A stretch of DNA of 64,000 bases from an uncultured Megasphaera sp. GTDB taxonomy: Bacteria; Bacillota; Negativicutes; Veillonellales; Megasphaeraceae. Made by a program: the position numbers and the translations under genes. A model generated the notes under the pieces. The model ran no database searches. It was not told where the DNA came from and saw nothing but the letters and a program-made list of their open reading frames with translations. The DNA is taken from NCBI GenBank assembly GCA_934202965.1, contig CAKPYN010000001.1, forward strand, positions 124,001-188,000. Reading direction: 5' to 3'. Positions within the stretch are counted from its first letter, which is position 1, and every line of letters starts with the position of its first letter. Positions 16,153 to 24,964 of this stretch are shown one piece after another.

Positions 16153-17367
16153 TTAGCCGGCACCTAAAATACTTCCGACAATAATTCCTAAATACGTGCC
16201 GATAACATAGCCAAATGTACCGACCAGCATGCAAGGGCCAATCAGCCGAATCCATCCTTGTGAAATAGCCATGCCGGCAGCCGTTGTAGGCCCGCCAATA
16301 TTGGCATTTGACGCCAATACGATTTCTTCTAAACTGAAATGAAACAGCTTGCCGCCGACAAAACAAAACAGCATATTGACTACGACAATAATTAGACAGA
16401 ATACAAATAGAAATGGTGCATTAAAGATAATTTCCATCACCGATGCCGGAACGCCAATGGCAAAAAAGAACAAATAAATAAAGAATGTACCGATTTCCTG
16501 CGCTCCATTCATATAGGCAATTTGTTTTTCACAACATGTCGCAAAGATCATAGAAATAATCGTAATCCAAACATATTGACTGCCAAAAAAAGTATTGCAC
16601 ATATGCAGTATACCCGAATCGGTGGGAATCGCACTGCCTAAAAACGTGCCCACTGCTTTGGAAAGTGTGACGACGAGTACAGCATACGTAATATTAAAGG
16701 CAATATCTTTTAAGGAAATATCACGGCGGCTCCAATAAGCAGCGGCTTGTGTAATGCCTTCTTTAGAGATACCTTTTTGCTGTACTTCTTGAATATGAGG
16801 ATGTAAATAATGACGGCGGAAAAATGCGTTTCCTACAATTGCCAATAAAATCAAAAAGTAGATCGCCATATTCAGGTTATCGGCGACAATCGTAGAAGAG
16901 ATGATCGTGCTGTGCGGTTTGAAAACGTCTGCTAAGGCCACAAAGTTTACGCCGCCGCCAATGTACGAACCCGTCATCATAGCTGCAACTTTGGGTAAGT
17001 CTTCAATAGAAGATTGCAGTAATATCGTCGCTAAAACAGCACCGACAACCGTTCCTACGGTACCAATCAGAAAGATGAAAAAGAGCCGTCCCGTTTCTCG
17101 CCAAATTTTGCTTAAGTTCGCTTGCAGTAACAGCAGCGGAATCGCAATGGGAACGGCATATCCCCAAACGACGTCATCAAAAATAGGAGCATGTGTAGGA
17201 ATAATACGGCAATTTACCAAGACAACAGCTAAAATAATGGCAATAACAGCACCGGATATTTTAGAAGCCCACATATAGGTATGTTCTAAATAAATAGATA
17301 CAGATACAGCAAGCAGCATAATGGAGGCTAACAGCCAAGTGTTGTCAGGACTAATAAATGCATTCAT
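16153..17367 (-). CDS. DUF819 family integral membrane protein (YjcL-like)
   Basis: This 404-residue protein has about ten hydrophobic segments and almost no soluble domain, so it lies in the cytoplasmic membrane. Glycine-rich repeats GSYIGGGVNFVALADVF and NANIGGPTTAAGMAISQGW occur in the two halves, suggesting an internally duplicated transporter fold of the DUF819 family. The substrate is unknown. It is a single-gene unit with its own promoter (TTGTCA-N17-TATACT) and terminator. Its position beside SAM-salvage genes is not enough to assign a substrate. Confidence 0.85.
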   Translation of the reverse strand: MNAFISPDNTWLLASIMLLAVSVSIYLEHTYMWASKISGAVIAIILAVVLVNCRIIPTHAPIFDDVVWGYAVPIAIPLLLLQANLSKIWRETGRLFFIFLIGTVGTVVGAVLATILLQSSIEDLPKVAAMMTGSYIGGGVNFVALADVFKPHSTIISSTIVADNLNMAIYFLILLAIVGNAFFRRHYLHPHIQEVQQKGISKEGITQAAAYWSRRDISLKDIAFNITYAVLVVTLSKAVGTFLGSAIPTDSGILHMCNTFFGSQYVWITIISMIFATCCEKQIAYMNGAQEIGTFFIYLFFFAIGVPASVMEIIFNAPFLFVFCLIIVVVNMLFCFVGGKLFHFSLEEIVLASNANIGGPTTAAGMAISQGWIRLIGPCMLVGTFGYVIGTYLGIIVGSILGAG

Positions 17368-17418
17368 AAAAAATCTTCCTTTACGTATAGAGTGTATAAA
17401 ATAATTAACAACTTATAT

Positions 17419-17447
17419 AGTATAGGCAATTTTACCTATCTTGACAA
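17419..17447 (-). promoter_or_regulatory. Promoter and inverted repeat ahead of the DUF819 gene
   Basis: On the minus strand TTGTCA (17447-17442), 17 bp and TATACT (17424-17419) form a promoter. The spacer contains ATAGG-N8-CCTAT (17422-17439), a plausible repressor site. Confidence 0.6.
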
Positions 17448-17475
17448 GATGCGTTGTGCCTTGCATCTGCATATA

Positions 17476-17512
17476 AAAATACCGAAACATACTATGCTTC
17501 GGTATTTTTATC
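17476..17512 (-). terminator. Terminator after rpe
   Basis: AAAAATACCGAA and TTCGGTATTTTT are perfect 12-bp arms with an 11-nt loop, 16 bp beyond the rpe stop. Confidence 0.9.
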
Positions 17513-17527
17513 GGATAACAAGTTATC

Positions 17528-18175
17528 TTAATGTAAGGAAGCAATTGCTTCTTTTCTGTCAGCTGCACCAAAAACAGCACTGCCGGCAACCAAGAACGTA
17601 GCCCCAGCATTTTTGACAGCTTGTACCGTTTTGGTATTTACGCCGCCATCGACTTCGATAACGGCATCGGTATTGCCTGATGCCGCTAACAATTCATTGG
17701 CTTGTCTAATTTTAGTCAGGGCATAAGGAATAAATTTTTGTCCGCCAAATCCTGGATTTACGCTCATAATCAGAATCATATCGACCTGTGAGGCTACGCA
17801 TTCCAATGTACTAACCGGTGTCGCCGGATTTAAGGCAACGCCGCATTTCATACCGGCTTCACGAATTTGCTGTAATACACGATCTAAGTGAACGCAGGCT
17901 TCTTGATGAACGGTGACATACTGCACGCCGGCTTTCGCCAGCCCATCAATATAAGTTTCCGGATGTTCTACCATTAAATGCGCATCAAACGGAAGGTTCG
18001 TACAAGAACGTAGTGCTGCGACAACAGGCACACCAAAGGTAAGATTGGGCACAAAATGACCATCCATCAAATCGAGATGAATGCAATCGGCCCCTTTAGC
18101 TGCTACGTCTTGAATTTCTTCTGCTAAATGCGCAAAATCAGCGGATAAAATAGAGGGACAAACCATAATAGACAT
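17528..18175 (-). CDS. rpe: Ribulose-phosphate 3-epimerase
   Basis: Rpe interconverts ribulose-5-phosphate and xylulose-5-phosphate in the pentose phosphate pathway. The TIM-barrel family signatures are clear: CPSILSADFAHL at the N-terminus, HLDLMDGHFVPNLTFG, DAHLMVEHPE, MSVNPGFGGQKFI and EVDGGVN. The length of 215 residues is normal. Its ATG is 3 bp from the rsgA stop, with AAGGAAA inside the rsgA end as ribosome site, so the two are coupled. The rsgA-rpe order downstream of prkC is shared by many Firmicutes. Confidence 0.97.
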   Translation of the reverse strand: MSIMVCPSILSADFAHLAEEIQDVAAKGADCIHLDLMDGHFVPNLTFGVPVVAALRSCTNLPFDAHLMVEHPETYIDGLAKAGVQYVTVHQEACVHLDRVLQQIREAGMKCGVALNPATPVSTLECVASQVDMILIMSVNPGFGGQKFIPYALTKIRQANELLAASGNTDAVIEVDGGVNTKTVQAVKNAGATFLVAGSAVFGAADRKEAIASLH

Positions 18176-18177
18176 AA

Positions 18178-19038
18178 CTATCGTTTCCTTTCTGCAATGG
18201 ATGCTAAAATTTTACAATACGTTTCATATCGTTCTTTTTGAATGGCTCCGTTTTCTACGGCTTCCTTGACGGGACAATCTGGTTCCGAAAGGTGCAGACA
18301 AGAAGAAAAGCGGCAATGCCCGCCGTAAGGCACCATATCTGGAAACAGGGAAAAGATTTCTTTGGCATCCAAATGTTCGAAATCAAGAGAACTAAATCCC
18401 GGTGTATCGACGACATACGTATCTTCGTCAATCTTCATGATTTCAGAATGACGCGTCGTATGTCGTCCGCGTTTAATTTTTTCGCTGACTGCACCAATAG
18501 ATAAATCATCTCTGTTTAAAATCTTGGATAACAAGCTGGACTTTCCGACACCGGAAGGACCGGCAAATGCGGTCATCTTGTGAGGCAGCAGTGATTTAAT
18601 CGGTTCCAGCCCTTTTTCTTCTTTGGCTGAAAGAAGGTATACGTCATACCCGCATTTGGTATATAAGTCGCGATACTGCTGTGCGACGGCTGTATCCAAA
18701 TCACACTTATTAAAACAAAGTTTGGGATGAATACCGCCATATTCGCAGGTCATCAAGATTTTATCAATCAAAAATTGATTGGGATCCGGAGATTGGGCAG
18801 CCATAATGATAAACATCTGATCAATATTGGCAATTGCTGGCCTGCGAAGATACGTATGGCGCGGTAATATGTTTTCTATGACCCCTTTGGCTCCGCCTAA
18901 CTCTGTAATCTCGAGTTCATCGCCGACGAGGATTTTTGTTTTTATTTTTCCCCGCCGCCGACATTCGATTAAATCCCCTGTTCCTGTATCTACATAATAA
19001 TATCCATTGTAATTTTTTATAACTCGACCGATTGTCAT
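18178..19038 (-). CDS. rsgA: Ribosome small-subunit biogenesis GTPase RsgA (circularly permuted)
   Basis: RsgA is a GTPase that checks 30S subunit maturation. The motif order is permuted: FNKCDL (G4) comes before GPSGVGKSSLL (G1) and DTPGFSSLDF (G3). An OB-fold lies at the N-terminus, and a C-terminal zinc knuckle has CRFSSCLHLSEPDCPV. The length of 286 residues is typical of the YloQ/CpgA type. It starts 15 bp after the prkC stop. In Bacillus this GTPase is a substrate of the neighbouring PrkC kinase, so the gene order has functional sense, although phosphorylation here is inference. Confidence 0.96.
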   Translation of the reverse strand: MTIGRVIKNYNGYYYVDTGTGDLIECRRRGKIKTKILVGDELEITELGGAKGVIENILPRHTYLRRPAIANIDQMFIIMAAQSPDPNQFLIDKILMTCEYGGIHPKLCFNKCDLDTAVAQQYRDLYTKCGYDVYLLSAKEEKGLEPIKSLLPHKMTAFAGPSGVGKSSLLSKILNRDDLSIGAVSEKIKRGRHTTRHSEIMKIDEDTYVVDTPGFSSLDFEHLDAKEIFSLFPDMVPYGGHCRFSSCLHLSEPDCPVKEAVENGAIQKERYETYCKILASIAERKR

Positions 19039-19053
19039 ATGTCTCCTATCGTG

Positions 19054-21012
19054 TTAAATGTATTGATCTTGAACTAAGGAATTATTGATATATACTTTAA
19101 CTCGTGTTTTGCCAGTACCGCTGACGTTTTTCGTAATACTAGCACCGCCGGACTGATTTCGGTCATACACAACACGGGAACCATTTTCATCATGCACTAC
19201 GATTTGTACATGCTGACTGGATGCCCCGCTAGGAACACTAATATTTACCGTCCCATAATGCGGCGTGCCGGCAGGTTCCTGATTATTGGCATTGCTGTCG
19301 GTTGTACCGGTGCCTGATGAATCCGTTGTTTCGGCAGCCGGATATTCGACAGTTAAATCGACGGTTTTATCATCACGAACACTTTGTCCGGTGACCTTGG
19401 CTTGTCCATTATCTTTCGAAGAATCCAAGTTAGCTACATTGCCTACTGCATAGCCTGCATTTTCCAAAGCCTGCACAGCAGCGTCCAGTGACATGCCGCT
19501 GGTATTGGGGACATTGGCGTCCGGTTTAGCAGTGTCTTTCGGCTTATTGCTGCTGTCCTTGCGGCAAATGACGATATCTACAGCCGTTCCTTTGGCTACT
19601 TTTTGCGGCGATGATGGATTTTGGCTGATAATTTTTCCGTCTGCATAAGTATCGCTTTCTTTATAATGAACAGACCCGATTTTTAAGCCAATTTCTTTTA
19701 ATTTCTTTTTGGCTTCATCCAATGTCAAATCCCGCAAGTCCGGAATCAGCACTTCAGCCCCTTTATTGCCTTTGCTGACCGTCAAATAAATCGTTCGATT
19801 TTCCTTGACGACAGCACCGCCAGAGGGTGTTTGGGAAATAACCTCACCGACAGGGACTTCCGAACTTTCTACTTCTTTCACAGAAACATCCAAGTGTTTT
19901 TTCGAGAGAATTTCTTTCGCAATTTCGACTTGTTTGCCTGTTACATCGGGAACCGTAATGTTTTCGGTACTCCAGAAATTGCCAAAAGAGAAAAAGGCCC
20001 ACATAAATGCAAAAAGAAAAATTCCCATCATGCCAACGATAATAGTCTTTTGCGAATGGCTGCTTGTCCAATCCATAACTCGCGAAAAAATATTTTTTTT
20101 CTTTTTTTCTTCGTCTTCCATCTTTAAAGGGGATAATTTTTGTGTCGAAAAATTATTCTTTATAATCGGCATAGCCCCTTTGTTGGTATTGACGAAACCT
20201 TGAGAAAGACGTAATTCAGACATCATTTCACCAATGGATTGGAACCGATCGTCCGGATTTTTGGCCATGGCCTTGAGAATGCATTGTTCAACAAGCCGTG
20301 GAATACGGCGGTTGTATTTGGTTGGAAGCGGAATATCGTCTTGCACATGCTGCAGGGCAACACTAATAGCCGTATCGCCCTCAAACGGAACGACGCCTGT
20401 CATCATCTCATACATGACAACGCCCAGCGAATAAATATCCGTCCGTTCGTCAACCGGCCCGCCGCTGGCTTGTTCCGGCGAAAAATAATGAACGGACCCC
20501 AATACGGCATGATCGTCTTTATTGTTTACACTGGAATTAATCGCGCGGGCAATGCCAAAATCAGCTACTTTAATACGGCCTGTTTCTGTTACCAAAATAT
20601 TGTGCGGTTTAATGTCGCAGTGCACGATGCCGTTTTTATGGGCATTTTCCAAGGCTTCCCCAATATCAAAGGTGATTTGAATGGACGTATTAATCGGCAG
20701 ATGTCCATGCTTTTCTATATATTCTTTTAACGTTTCGCTGCGCACGTATTCCATAACGATATAGTGCACATTTTCGTCGTAGCCGACGTCATATATATTC
20801 ACGATATTAGGATGCGATAATTTGGCGGCTGCTTGTGCTTCTTGCCGGAAACGAGTAATAAAATCGTGGTCATTTCCGTATTTGGAACGCAGCACTTTGA
20901 CAGCTACAATACGGTCCAGCAAAATATCTTGTGCTTTATACACAATTGCCATACCGCCAACGCCGACTTTTTCTAATATCTTATATCTATTATCTAAGAT
21001 ATGACCAATCAT
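19054..21012 (-). CDS. prkC: PASTA-domain Ser/Thr protein kinase (PrkC/Stk1 type)
   Basis: This is a membrane kinase that senses peptidoglycan fragments. Counting from the upstream ATG at 21036, the kinase domain has the glycine loop VGVGGMA, Lys47, HCD at 139-141 and DFG at 159-161. A membrane helix spans about 331-352. Three PASTA repeats follow (about 358-425, 430-495 and a poorer one at 505-570), then a Ser/Thr-rich linker and a beta-rich tail. The ATG at 21012 is preferred because GTGGTGG precedes it, while 21036 lacks a good site. The HRD Arg is Cys. It lies after its phosphatase prpC. Confidence 0.94.
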   Translation of the reverse strand: MIGHILDNRYKILEKVGVGGMAIVYKAQDILLDRIVAVKVLRSKYGNDHDFITRFRQEAQAAAKLSHPNIVNIYDVGYDENVHYIVMEYVRSETLKEYIEKHGHLPINTSIQITFDIGEALENAHKNGIVHCDIKPHNILVTETGRIKVADFGIARAINSSVNNKDDHAVLGSVHYFSPEQASGGPVDERTDIYSLGVVMYEMMTGVVPFEGDTAISVALQHVQDDIPLPTKYNRRIPRLVEQCILKAMAKNPDDRFQSIGEMMSELRLSQGFVNTNKGAMPIIKNNFSTQKLSPLKMEDEEKKKKNIFSRVMDWTSSHSQKTIIVGMMGIFLFAFMWAFFSFGNFWSTENITVPDVTGKQVEIAKEILSKKHLDVSVKEVESSEVPVGEVISQTPSGGAVVKENRTIYLTVSKGNKGAEVLIPDLRDLTLDEAKKKLKEIGLKIGSVHYKESDTYADGKIISQNPSSPQKVAKGTAVDIVICRKDSSNKPKDTAKPDANVPNTSGMSLDAAVQALENAGYAVGNVANLDSSKDNGQAKVTGQSVRDDKTVDLTVEYPAAETTDSSGTGTTDSNANNQEPAGTPHYGTVNISVPSGASSQHVQIVVHDENGSRVVYDRNQSGGASITKNVSGTGKTRVKVYINNSLVQDQYI

Positions 21013-21050
21013 TTTTAGATTTTCCACCACTTTCATAGTCGTAATCTTGA

Positions 21051-21776
21051 TTATATGGTTGTTAAAATGGCAGTAATATTATCTTTCGCTCCGTTTTCAT
21101 ATACGGTCTCAAATAATCCGTTGATAATATCACGTTCCGTACGGCCGTAATCGCCGATAGCGGCTGCTAATACGTCCGTATCAATAAATGACGTCAAGCC
21201 ATCAGAACAAATCAAAATTCTATCTTGGGGCAACACTGGAAATGCCCCGCTGTCCACCAGTAAATTTTCATCTACGCCGACGGCCCGTGTCAGCACATGA
21301 CGCTGCGGATGATTTTTCACTTCATCTGCTGTGATTTTTCCCTTATCCAGGAGTACTTGCACGATCGTGTGGTCTGTAGATATTTGCTTAAATTCACCAT
21401 CGCGATATAAATAAATACGACTATCTCCTACGTGCCCCCAGAATGCGTAATGACGAGCTAAGGTGACAATAGATATTGTCGTTCCCATTCCCTGCAGTGA
21501 CGGGTCAATTGTCGTTTTGCTGAGAATACAGGAATTGGCGTATTGAATCGCTTTTTCTAATTGTACTGGCGCTGCATAGGTGAAATTTTTAAAATAGTAT
21601 GCAATGGCTTCTACCGCCGTTCGGCTGGCTATTTCACCGCCTACATATCCTCCCATGCCGTCTGCTACAGCTAAGACATTTTGTCCCTGGCTGATATAGA
21701 AAGAATCTTCGTTTACTTTGCGCACCAAACCAATTTTTGATTCACCGTATGTGCCCAAATTCTCACGTCCTCTCAC
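21051..21776 (-). CDS. prpC: PP2C-type serine/threonine phosphatase (PrpC/Stp1)
   Basis: This is a metal-dependent phosphatase that reverses PrkC-type phosphorylation in the cytoplasm. Motifs are RKVNEDSF, VADGMGGYVGGE, WGHVGDSRIYLY, ICSDGLTSFID and KDNITAIL, which carry the aspartates that bind Mn/Mg. The 241-residue length matches bacterial PP2C. The gene sits between rlmN and prkC, the common Firmicute order. The first codon is at 21776, and an internal start closer to GTYGESKIG is possible. Confidence 0.95.
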   Translation of the reverse strand: MRGRENLGTYGESKIGLVRKVNEDSFYISQGQNVLAVADGMGGYVGGEIASRTAVEAIAYYFKNFTYAAPVQLEKAIQYANSCILSKTTIDPSLQGMGTTISIVTLARHYAFWGHVGDSRIYLYRDGEFKQISTDHTIVQVLLDKGKITADEVKNHPQRHVLTRAVGVDENLLVDSGAFPVLPQDRILICSDGLTSFIDTDVLAAAIGDYGRTERDIINGLFETVYENGAKDNITAILTTI

Positions 21777-21827
21777 GGTGTTTTATTATCTGGTATACAT
21801 AATTCATATCATATTCCCTAGCACATG

Positions 21828-22856
21828 TCAAATATTTTCACGTTTAATGCGAAGTTGACCGCAAGCAGCCTGAATCTTGCTGCCCATTTCACGTCGGAGC
21901 GTGACACGAATACCATTCTTTTGCAAATACGTGACAAAGGTTTCCATATCAGACATTGGTGGTCTATATAGGCCGACATCATAATTGTCATTGATTGGAA
22001 TCGCGTTAATTAAAATATTTTTATGTCCCAGTAACTGCACTAATTGACGGGCGCAGGAAATATTGCAATTTACGTTCTTTATCAGAATATATTCGAACGT
22101 AACTTGGCGACCGGTTTTTTCAAAATAATGATCCGCCGCTTTGAGCACTTCCGCAATGGGGTACGTATTAGTAATCGGCATAATGCGACGCCGCATGCCG
22201 TCTGTCGGTGCATGCAGTGAAACAGCCAGCGTAATCGGTATGCCTTCTTCGGCTAACTCGTACATTTTAGGAACAATTCCGGATGTGGATAACGTGATAT
22301 TACGGTACCCTAAATAAAGCGTATCTTTTTCATGCACCATGTGTAAAAAACGCATGACATTGGTATAATTGAGTAACGGTTCGCCTGTTCCCATGAGAAC
22401 AATAGAATGCAGCTCCGGCGTGACATATTTTTTAAAAGCCAATAACTGCGCCATCATTTCGCCGGCGGACAGATTGCGAACAAAACCATTTTTAGCAGAC
22501 GCGCAGAAGGCACAATTTACAGCACAGCCAACTTGGGAAGACAAACAAATCGAATTACCGTAATCATGTTTCATCAATACCGTTTCCACGGTCTGTCCAT
22601 CATGAAGCTGCAATAATAATTTAACCGTCTGACCATCCGGTGCTTCTAGTTTCGATACGATGACAGGGAAAAAGATGGGAAGAAGTGTTTCTAATGAGGC
22701 CCGGTCTGCTTTGGGAAGCAATACCATATCGTTCCATGAAAAAATATTTTCTTTGTAAATATAGTGAAAAATTTGATCTGCGCGAAATTTTTTCATCCCA
22801 TGTTGGACTAAAAATGTTTGCAGCTCTTTTTTAGTCATATTAAAAATATCATTCAT
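21828..22856 (-). CDS. rlmN: 23S rRNA (A2503-C2)/tRNA(A37-C2) methyltransferase RlmN
   Basis: RlmN is a radical-SAM enzyme that methylates C2 of A2503 in 23S rRNA and A37 of some tRNAs. The cluster motif is CAVNCAFC near residue 110. The GTGEPLLNY motif follows, and the substrate-intermediate Cys lies near the C-terminus in QAACGQL. The N-terminal helical domain is complete and the length is 342 residues. Lack of resistance-type features argues for RlmN over Cfr. The ATG lies 1 bp after the rsmB stop codon, so the pair is coupled. Confidence 0.96.
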   Translation of the reverse strand: MNDIFNMTKKELQTFLVQHGMKKFRADQIFHYIYKENIFSWNDMVLLPKADRASLETLLPIFFPVIVSKLEAPDGQTVKLLLQLHDGQTVETVLMKHDYGNSICLSSQVGCAVNCAFCASAKNGFVRNLSAGEMMAQLLAFKKYVTPELHSIVLMGTGEPLLNYTNVMRFLHMVHEKDTLYLGYRNITLSTSGIVPKMYELAEEGIPITLAVSLHAPTDGMRRRIMPITNTYPIAEVLKAADHYFEKTGRQVTFEYILIKNVNCNISCARQLVQLLGHKNILINAIPINDNYDVGLYRPPMSDMETFVTYLQKNGIRVTLRREMGSKIQAACGQLRIKRENI

Positions 22857-22857
22857 G

Positions 22858-24186
22858 TTACTCTCCTCTTCTCATGCGGGCAATGAAAAATCCATCCAAC
22901 TTGTCATGCTGCGGCAATAATTGCACGCATGGCCCTTCATGCTGGATATGACAAAAGGGAACTGCATTTTCCAAAGTGAATTCCGGATGATTTTTTAAAA
23001 ATCCGTTGACAATCTGTATATTTTCTTCATCCTGTATGGTACATGTACTGTAAACGAGGATGCCGCCTGGTTTGACGCATTGGGACGCGCTTTCCAAAAT
23101 ACGGCGCTGCAGCGGCGGTAATACTTTTAAGTCACTCGGCTTTTTACGCCAGCGTAAATCAATTTTATGACGAAGAATACCGAGACCCGAACAAGGCGCA
23201 TCGACGAGTACTTTATCGGCTTTTTCTGCATACGACTTACCAATAGTGCAGGCATTTTGGAGAATTGTACGAACATTTGACAGTCCCAATCGGCTAGCAT
23301 TGGTTTCAATCAGTTTGAGCTTATGTTCATAAATATCGCCGCCGTATACCGTACACGTAGGACCGCCCAAAGCTGCTAAATGCGTAGTCTTACCGCCCGG
23401 CGCCGCGCAGACATCCAATATAACTTCGTGCGGCTGCGGATCTACAACATGGGCAACCAGTTGAGATGGTTCGTCTTGAATAATCGCTAATCCTTCTTTT
23501 AATACCGTAAGTCCGTTGATATTGGGAATGTCTGATAAATAAATCCCTTCCGGTGAATACTTGGATTTGCTAGCCTGTATGCCTTGGTCTGCCAGTTTTT
23601 GCAATAATTCCTCCCGGCTGATGCGGCTCGTGTTGGTGCGCAGACATAAGTCAGGAATACGGTCAAAATATTGGCAAAGGGCAATCGTATCTTGGAGCCC
23701 ATAGGATTTAATCCACATCGCAATCAGCCATTCTTGTTGATGATAGGTTAATGTAAGATGGAGGCGTGCATTTTCTTCTAACGTAGGAATGACAAATTCT
23801 TGACGACGGCGAATGCTGTTTCGCAGCATCGCATTGACGAATTTAGCCATGCCTTTATTGCCAAACCGTGTCGCTAATTTGACAGCTTCATTACAAGCGG
23901 CTGATTCCGGGATTTTCGTCATGCCAAAGATTTGATATAGTCCAAGACGGATAATTGCCAGGCAAACCGGATCTAATTTCGCTAGCTTCCGGCTGCTGAT
24001 TTGAGAAATAATCCAGTCTAAATAATTGAGATGGCGCAATGTTCCATAGACAAGTTCCGTGTAAAAACGGCGATCTCTATCGACGAGACCTTTTTTTTGA
24101 ATGGTTTGTGATACGACAATATTGCTGTATCCTTCGTCTTTGCATATAGTCACCAGACTATGAAAGGCGATTTCGCGTACGTTCAT
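22858..24186 (-). CDS. rsmB: 16S rRNA (cytosine967-C5)-methyltransferase
   Basis: RsmB methylates C967 of 16S rRNA. The N-terminal NusB-like domain (YSNIVVSQTI, RRFYTELVYGTLR) is followed by a SAM-dependent catalytic domain with DVCAAPGGKTTHLA, the Pro-Cys motif DAPCSGLGILR and the second catalytic Cys in YSTCTI. The length of 442 residues is normal. Its start overlaps the DUF116 stop by four bases (ATGA). The fmt-DUF116-rsmB-rlmN-prpC-prkC order is typical of Clostridia and Negativicutes. Confidence 0.96.
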   Translation of the reverse strand: MNVREIAFHSLVTICKDEGYSNIVVSQTIQKKGLVDRDRRFYTELVYGTLRHLNYLDWIISQISSRKLAKLDPVCLAIIRLGLYQIFGMTKIPESAACNEAVKLATRFGNKGMAKFVNAMLRNSIRRRQEFVIPTLEENARLHLTLTYHQQEWLIAMWIKSYGLQDTIALCQYFDRIPDLCLRTNTSRISREELLQKLADQGIQASKSKYSPEGIYLSDIPNINGLTVLKEGLAIIQDEPSQLVAHVVDPQPHEVILDVCAAPGGKTTHLAALGGPTCTVYGGDIYEHKLKLIETNASRLGLSNVRTILQNACTIGKSYAEKADKVLVDAPCSGLGILRHKIDLRWRKKPSDLKVLPPLQRRILESASQCVKPGGILVYSTCTIQDEENIQIVNGFLKNHPEFTLENAVPFCHIQHEGPCVQLLPQHDKLDGFFIARMRRGE

Positions 24187-24950
24187 GATGTTTCTCCTAT
24201 CATTGTATCTAAAAGGCTGTGTAATGCAGATATATTCACATTCGTATTAAAACAAGGCCCATTGGGACGTTCATTGAGAAGGCCAATTACAGGCAACGGG
24301 GCGATATCGTTCATGCCGCTGATTAAATCACGTTCGCAGGCAATGGCAATTACGAGTTTCGGTGCGCACTGCTGCACGAGCTGCCGAGCTAATGTACCGC
24401 CTGTGGCAACCACAAAATGCACCCGATATGATTGGGTTAATGCCAATATCGTACCGACGGGGCAACGACCGCATTGCCGGCAGTTAGATACGTTGCGGGT
24501 AATTTTATGCGGGCATTTATCCCACTGCAGGCAATGGGGTGCCAATACTAAGATGTCTTGCGGGTAAAACTGTCGGTTTCGTTTCAGCATCATATAATTA
24601 CGTGTCGCAATATAGCTGTGCGTCATGCATGATGCCTGCCCCACTATAGATCCTAAGCATTTGGTAACTGGATATAGATGAGAAAGATACTGTACATATA
24701 TACTGTATCCGCTGTGTGGTATTATGCCGGGGACATATAGATATATCACCGCACCTAGATATAAAATACTATGTCCGGCAATACCGATATATACGACAGT
24801 CTGTAACAAAATCGTACTATACACAGACCCATAGATAAGCACTCCCGGTTTTACCAATAGATAGCATAAAAACAGGACAGCTGCAATGAGTACTGCAGCT
24901 ATCCCACTCATGCTCATAAAAAGAATGGTTTGCCGGACATCTAACTTCAC
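24183..24950 (-). CDS. DUF116 family membrane protein with cysteine clusters
   Basis: The function is unknown. The 255-residue protein has about three membrane helices within the first 75 residues, then a soluble domain with cysteines arranged as HCLQWDKC and NCRQCGRCPVG, a further IACERD and a final GPC. The spacing of the central cysteines suggests bound metal, possibly an Fe-S cluster or zinc. A VATGGTLAR stretch suggests a Rossmann-like half. DUF116 members sit next to fmt and rsmB in many anaerobes, which hints at a link with translation or initiator tRNA, but no activity is established to my knowledge. Confidence 0.82.
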   Translation of the reverse strand: MKLDVRQTILFMSMSGIAAVLIAAVLFLCYLLVKPGVLIYGSVYSTILLQTVVYIGIAGHSILYLGAVIYLYVPGIIPHSGYSIYVQYLSHLYPVTKCLGSIVGQASCMTHSYIATRNYMMLKRNRQFYPQDILVLAPHCLQWDKCPHKITRNVSNCRQCGRCPVGTILALTQSYRVHFVVATGGTLARQLVQQCAPKLVIAIACERDLISGMNDIAPLPVIGLLNERPNGPCFNTNVNISALHSLLDTMIGETS

Positions 24951-24964
24951 GGCATCATCACCCC

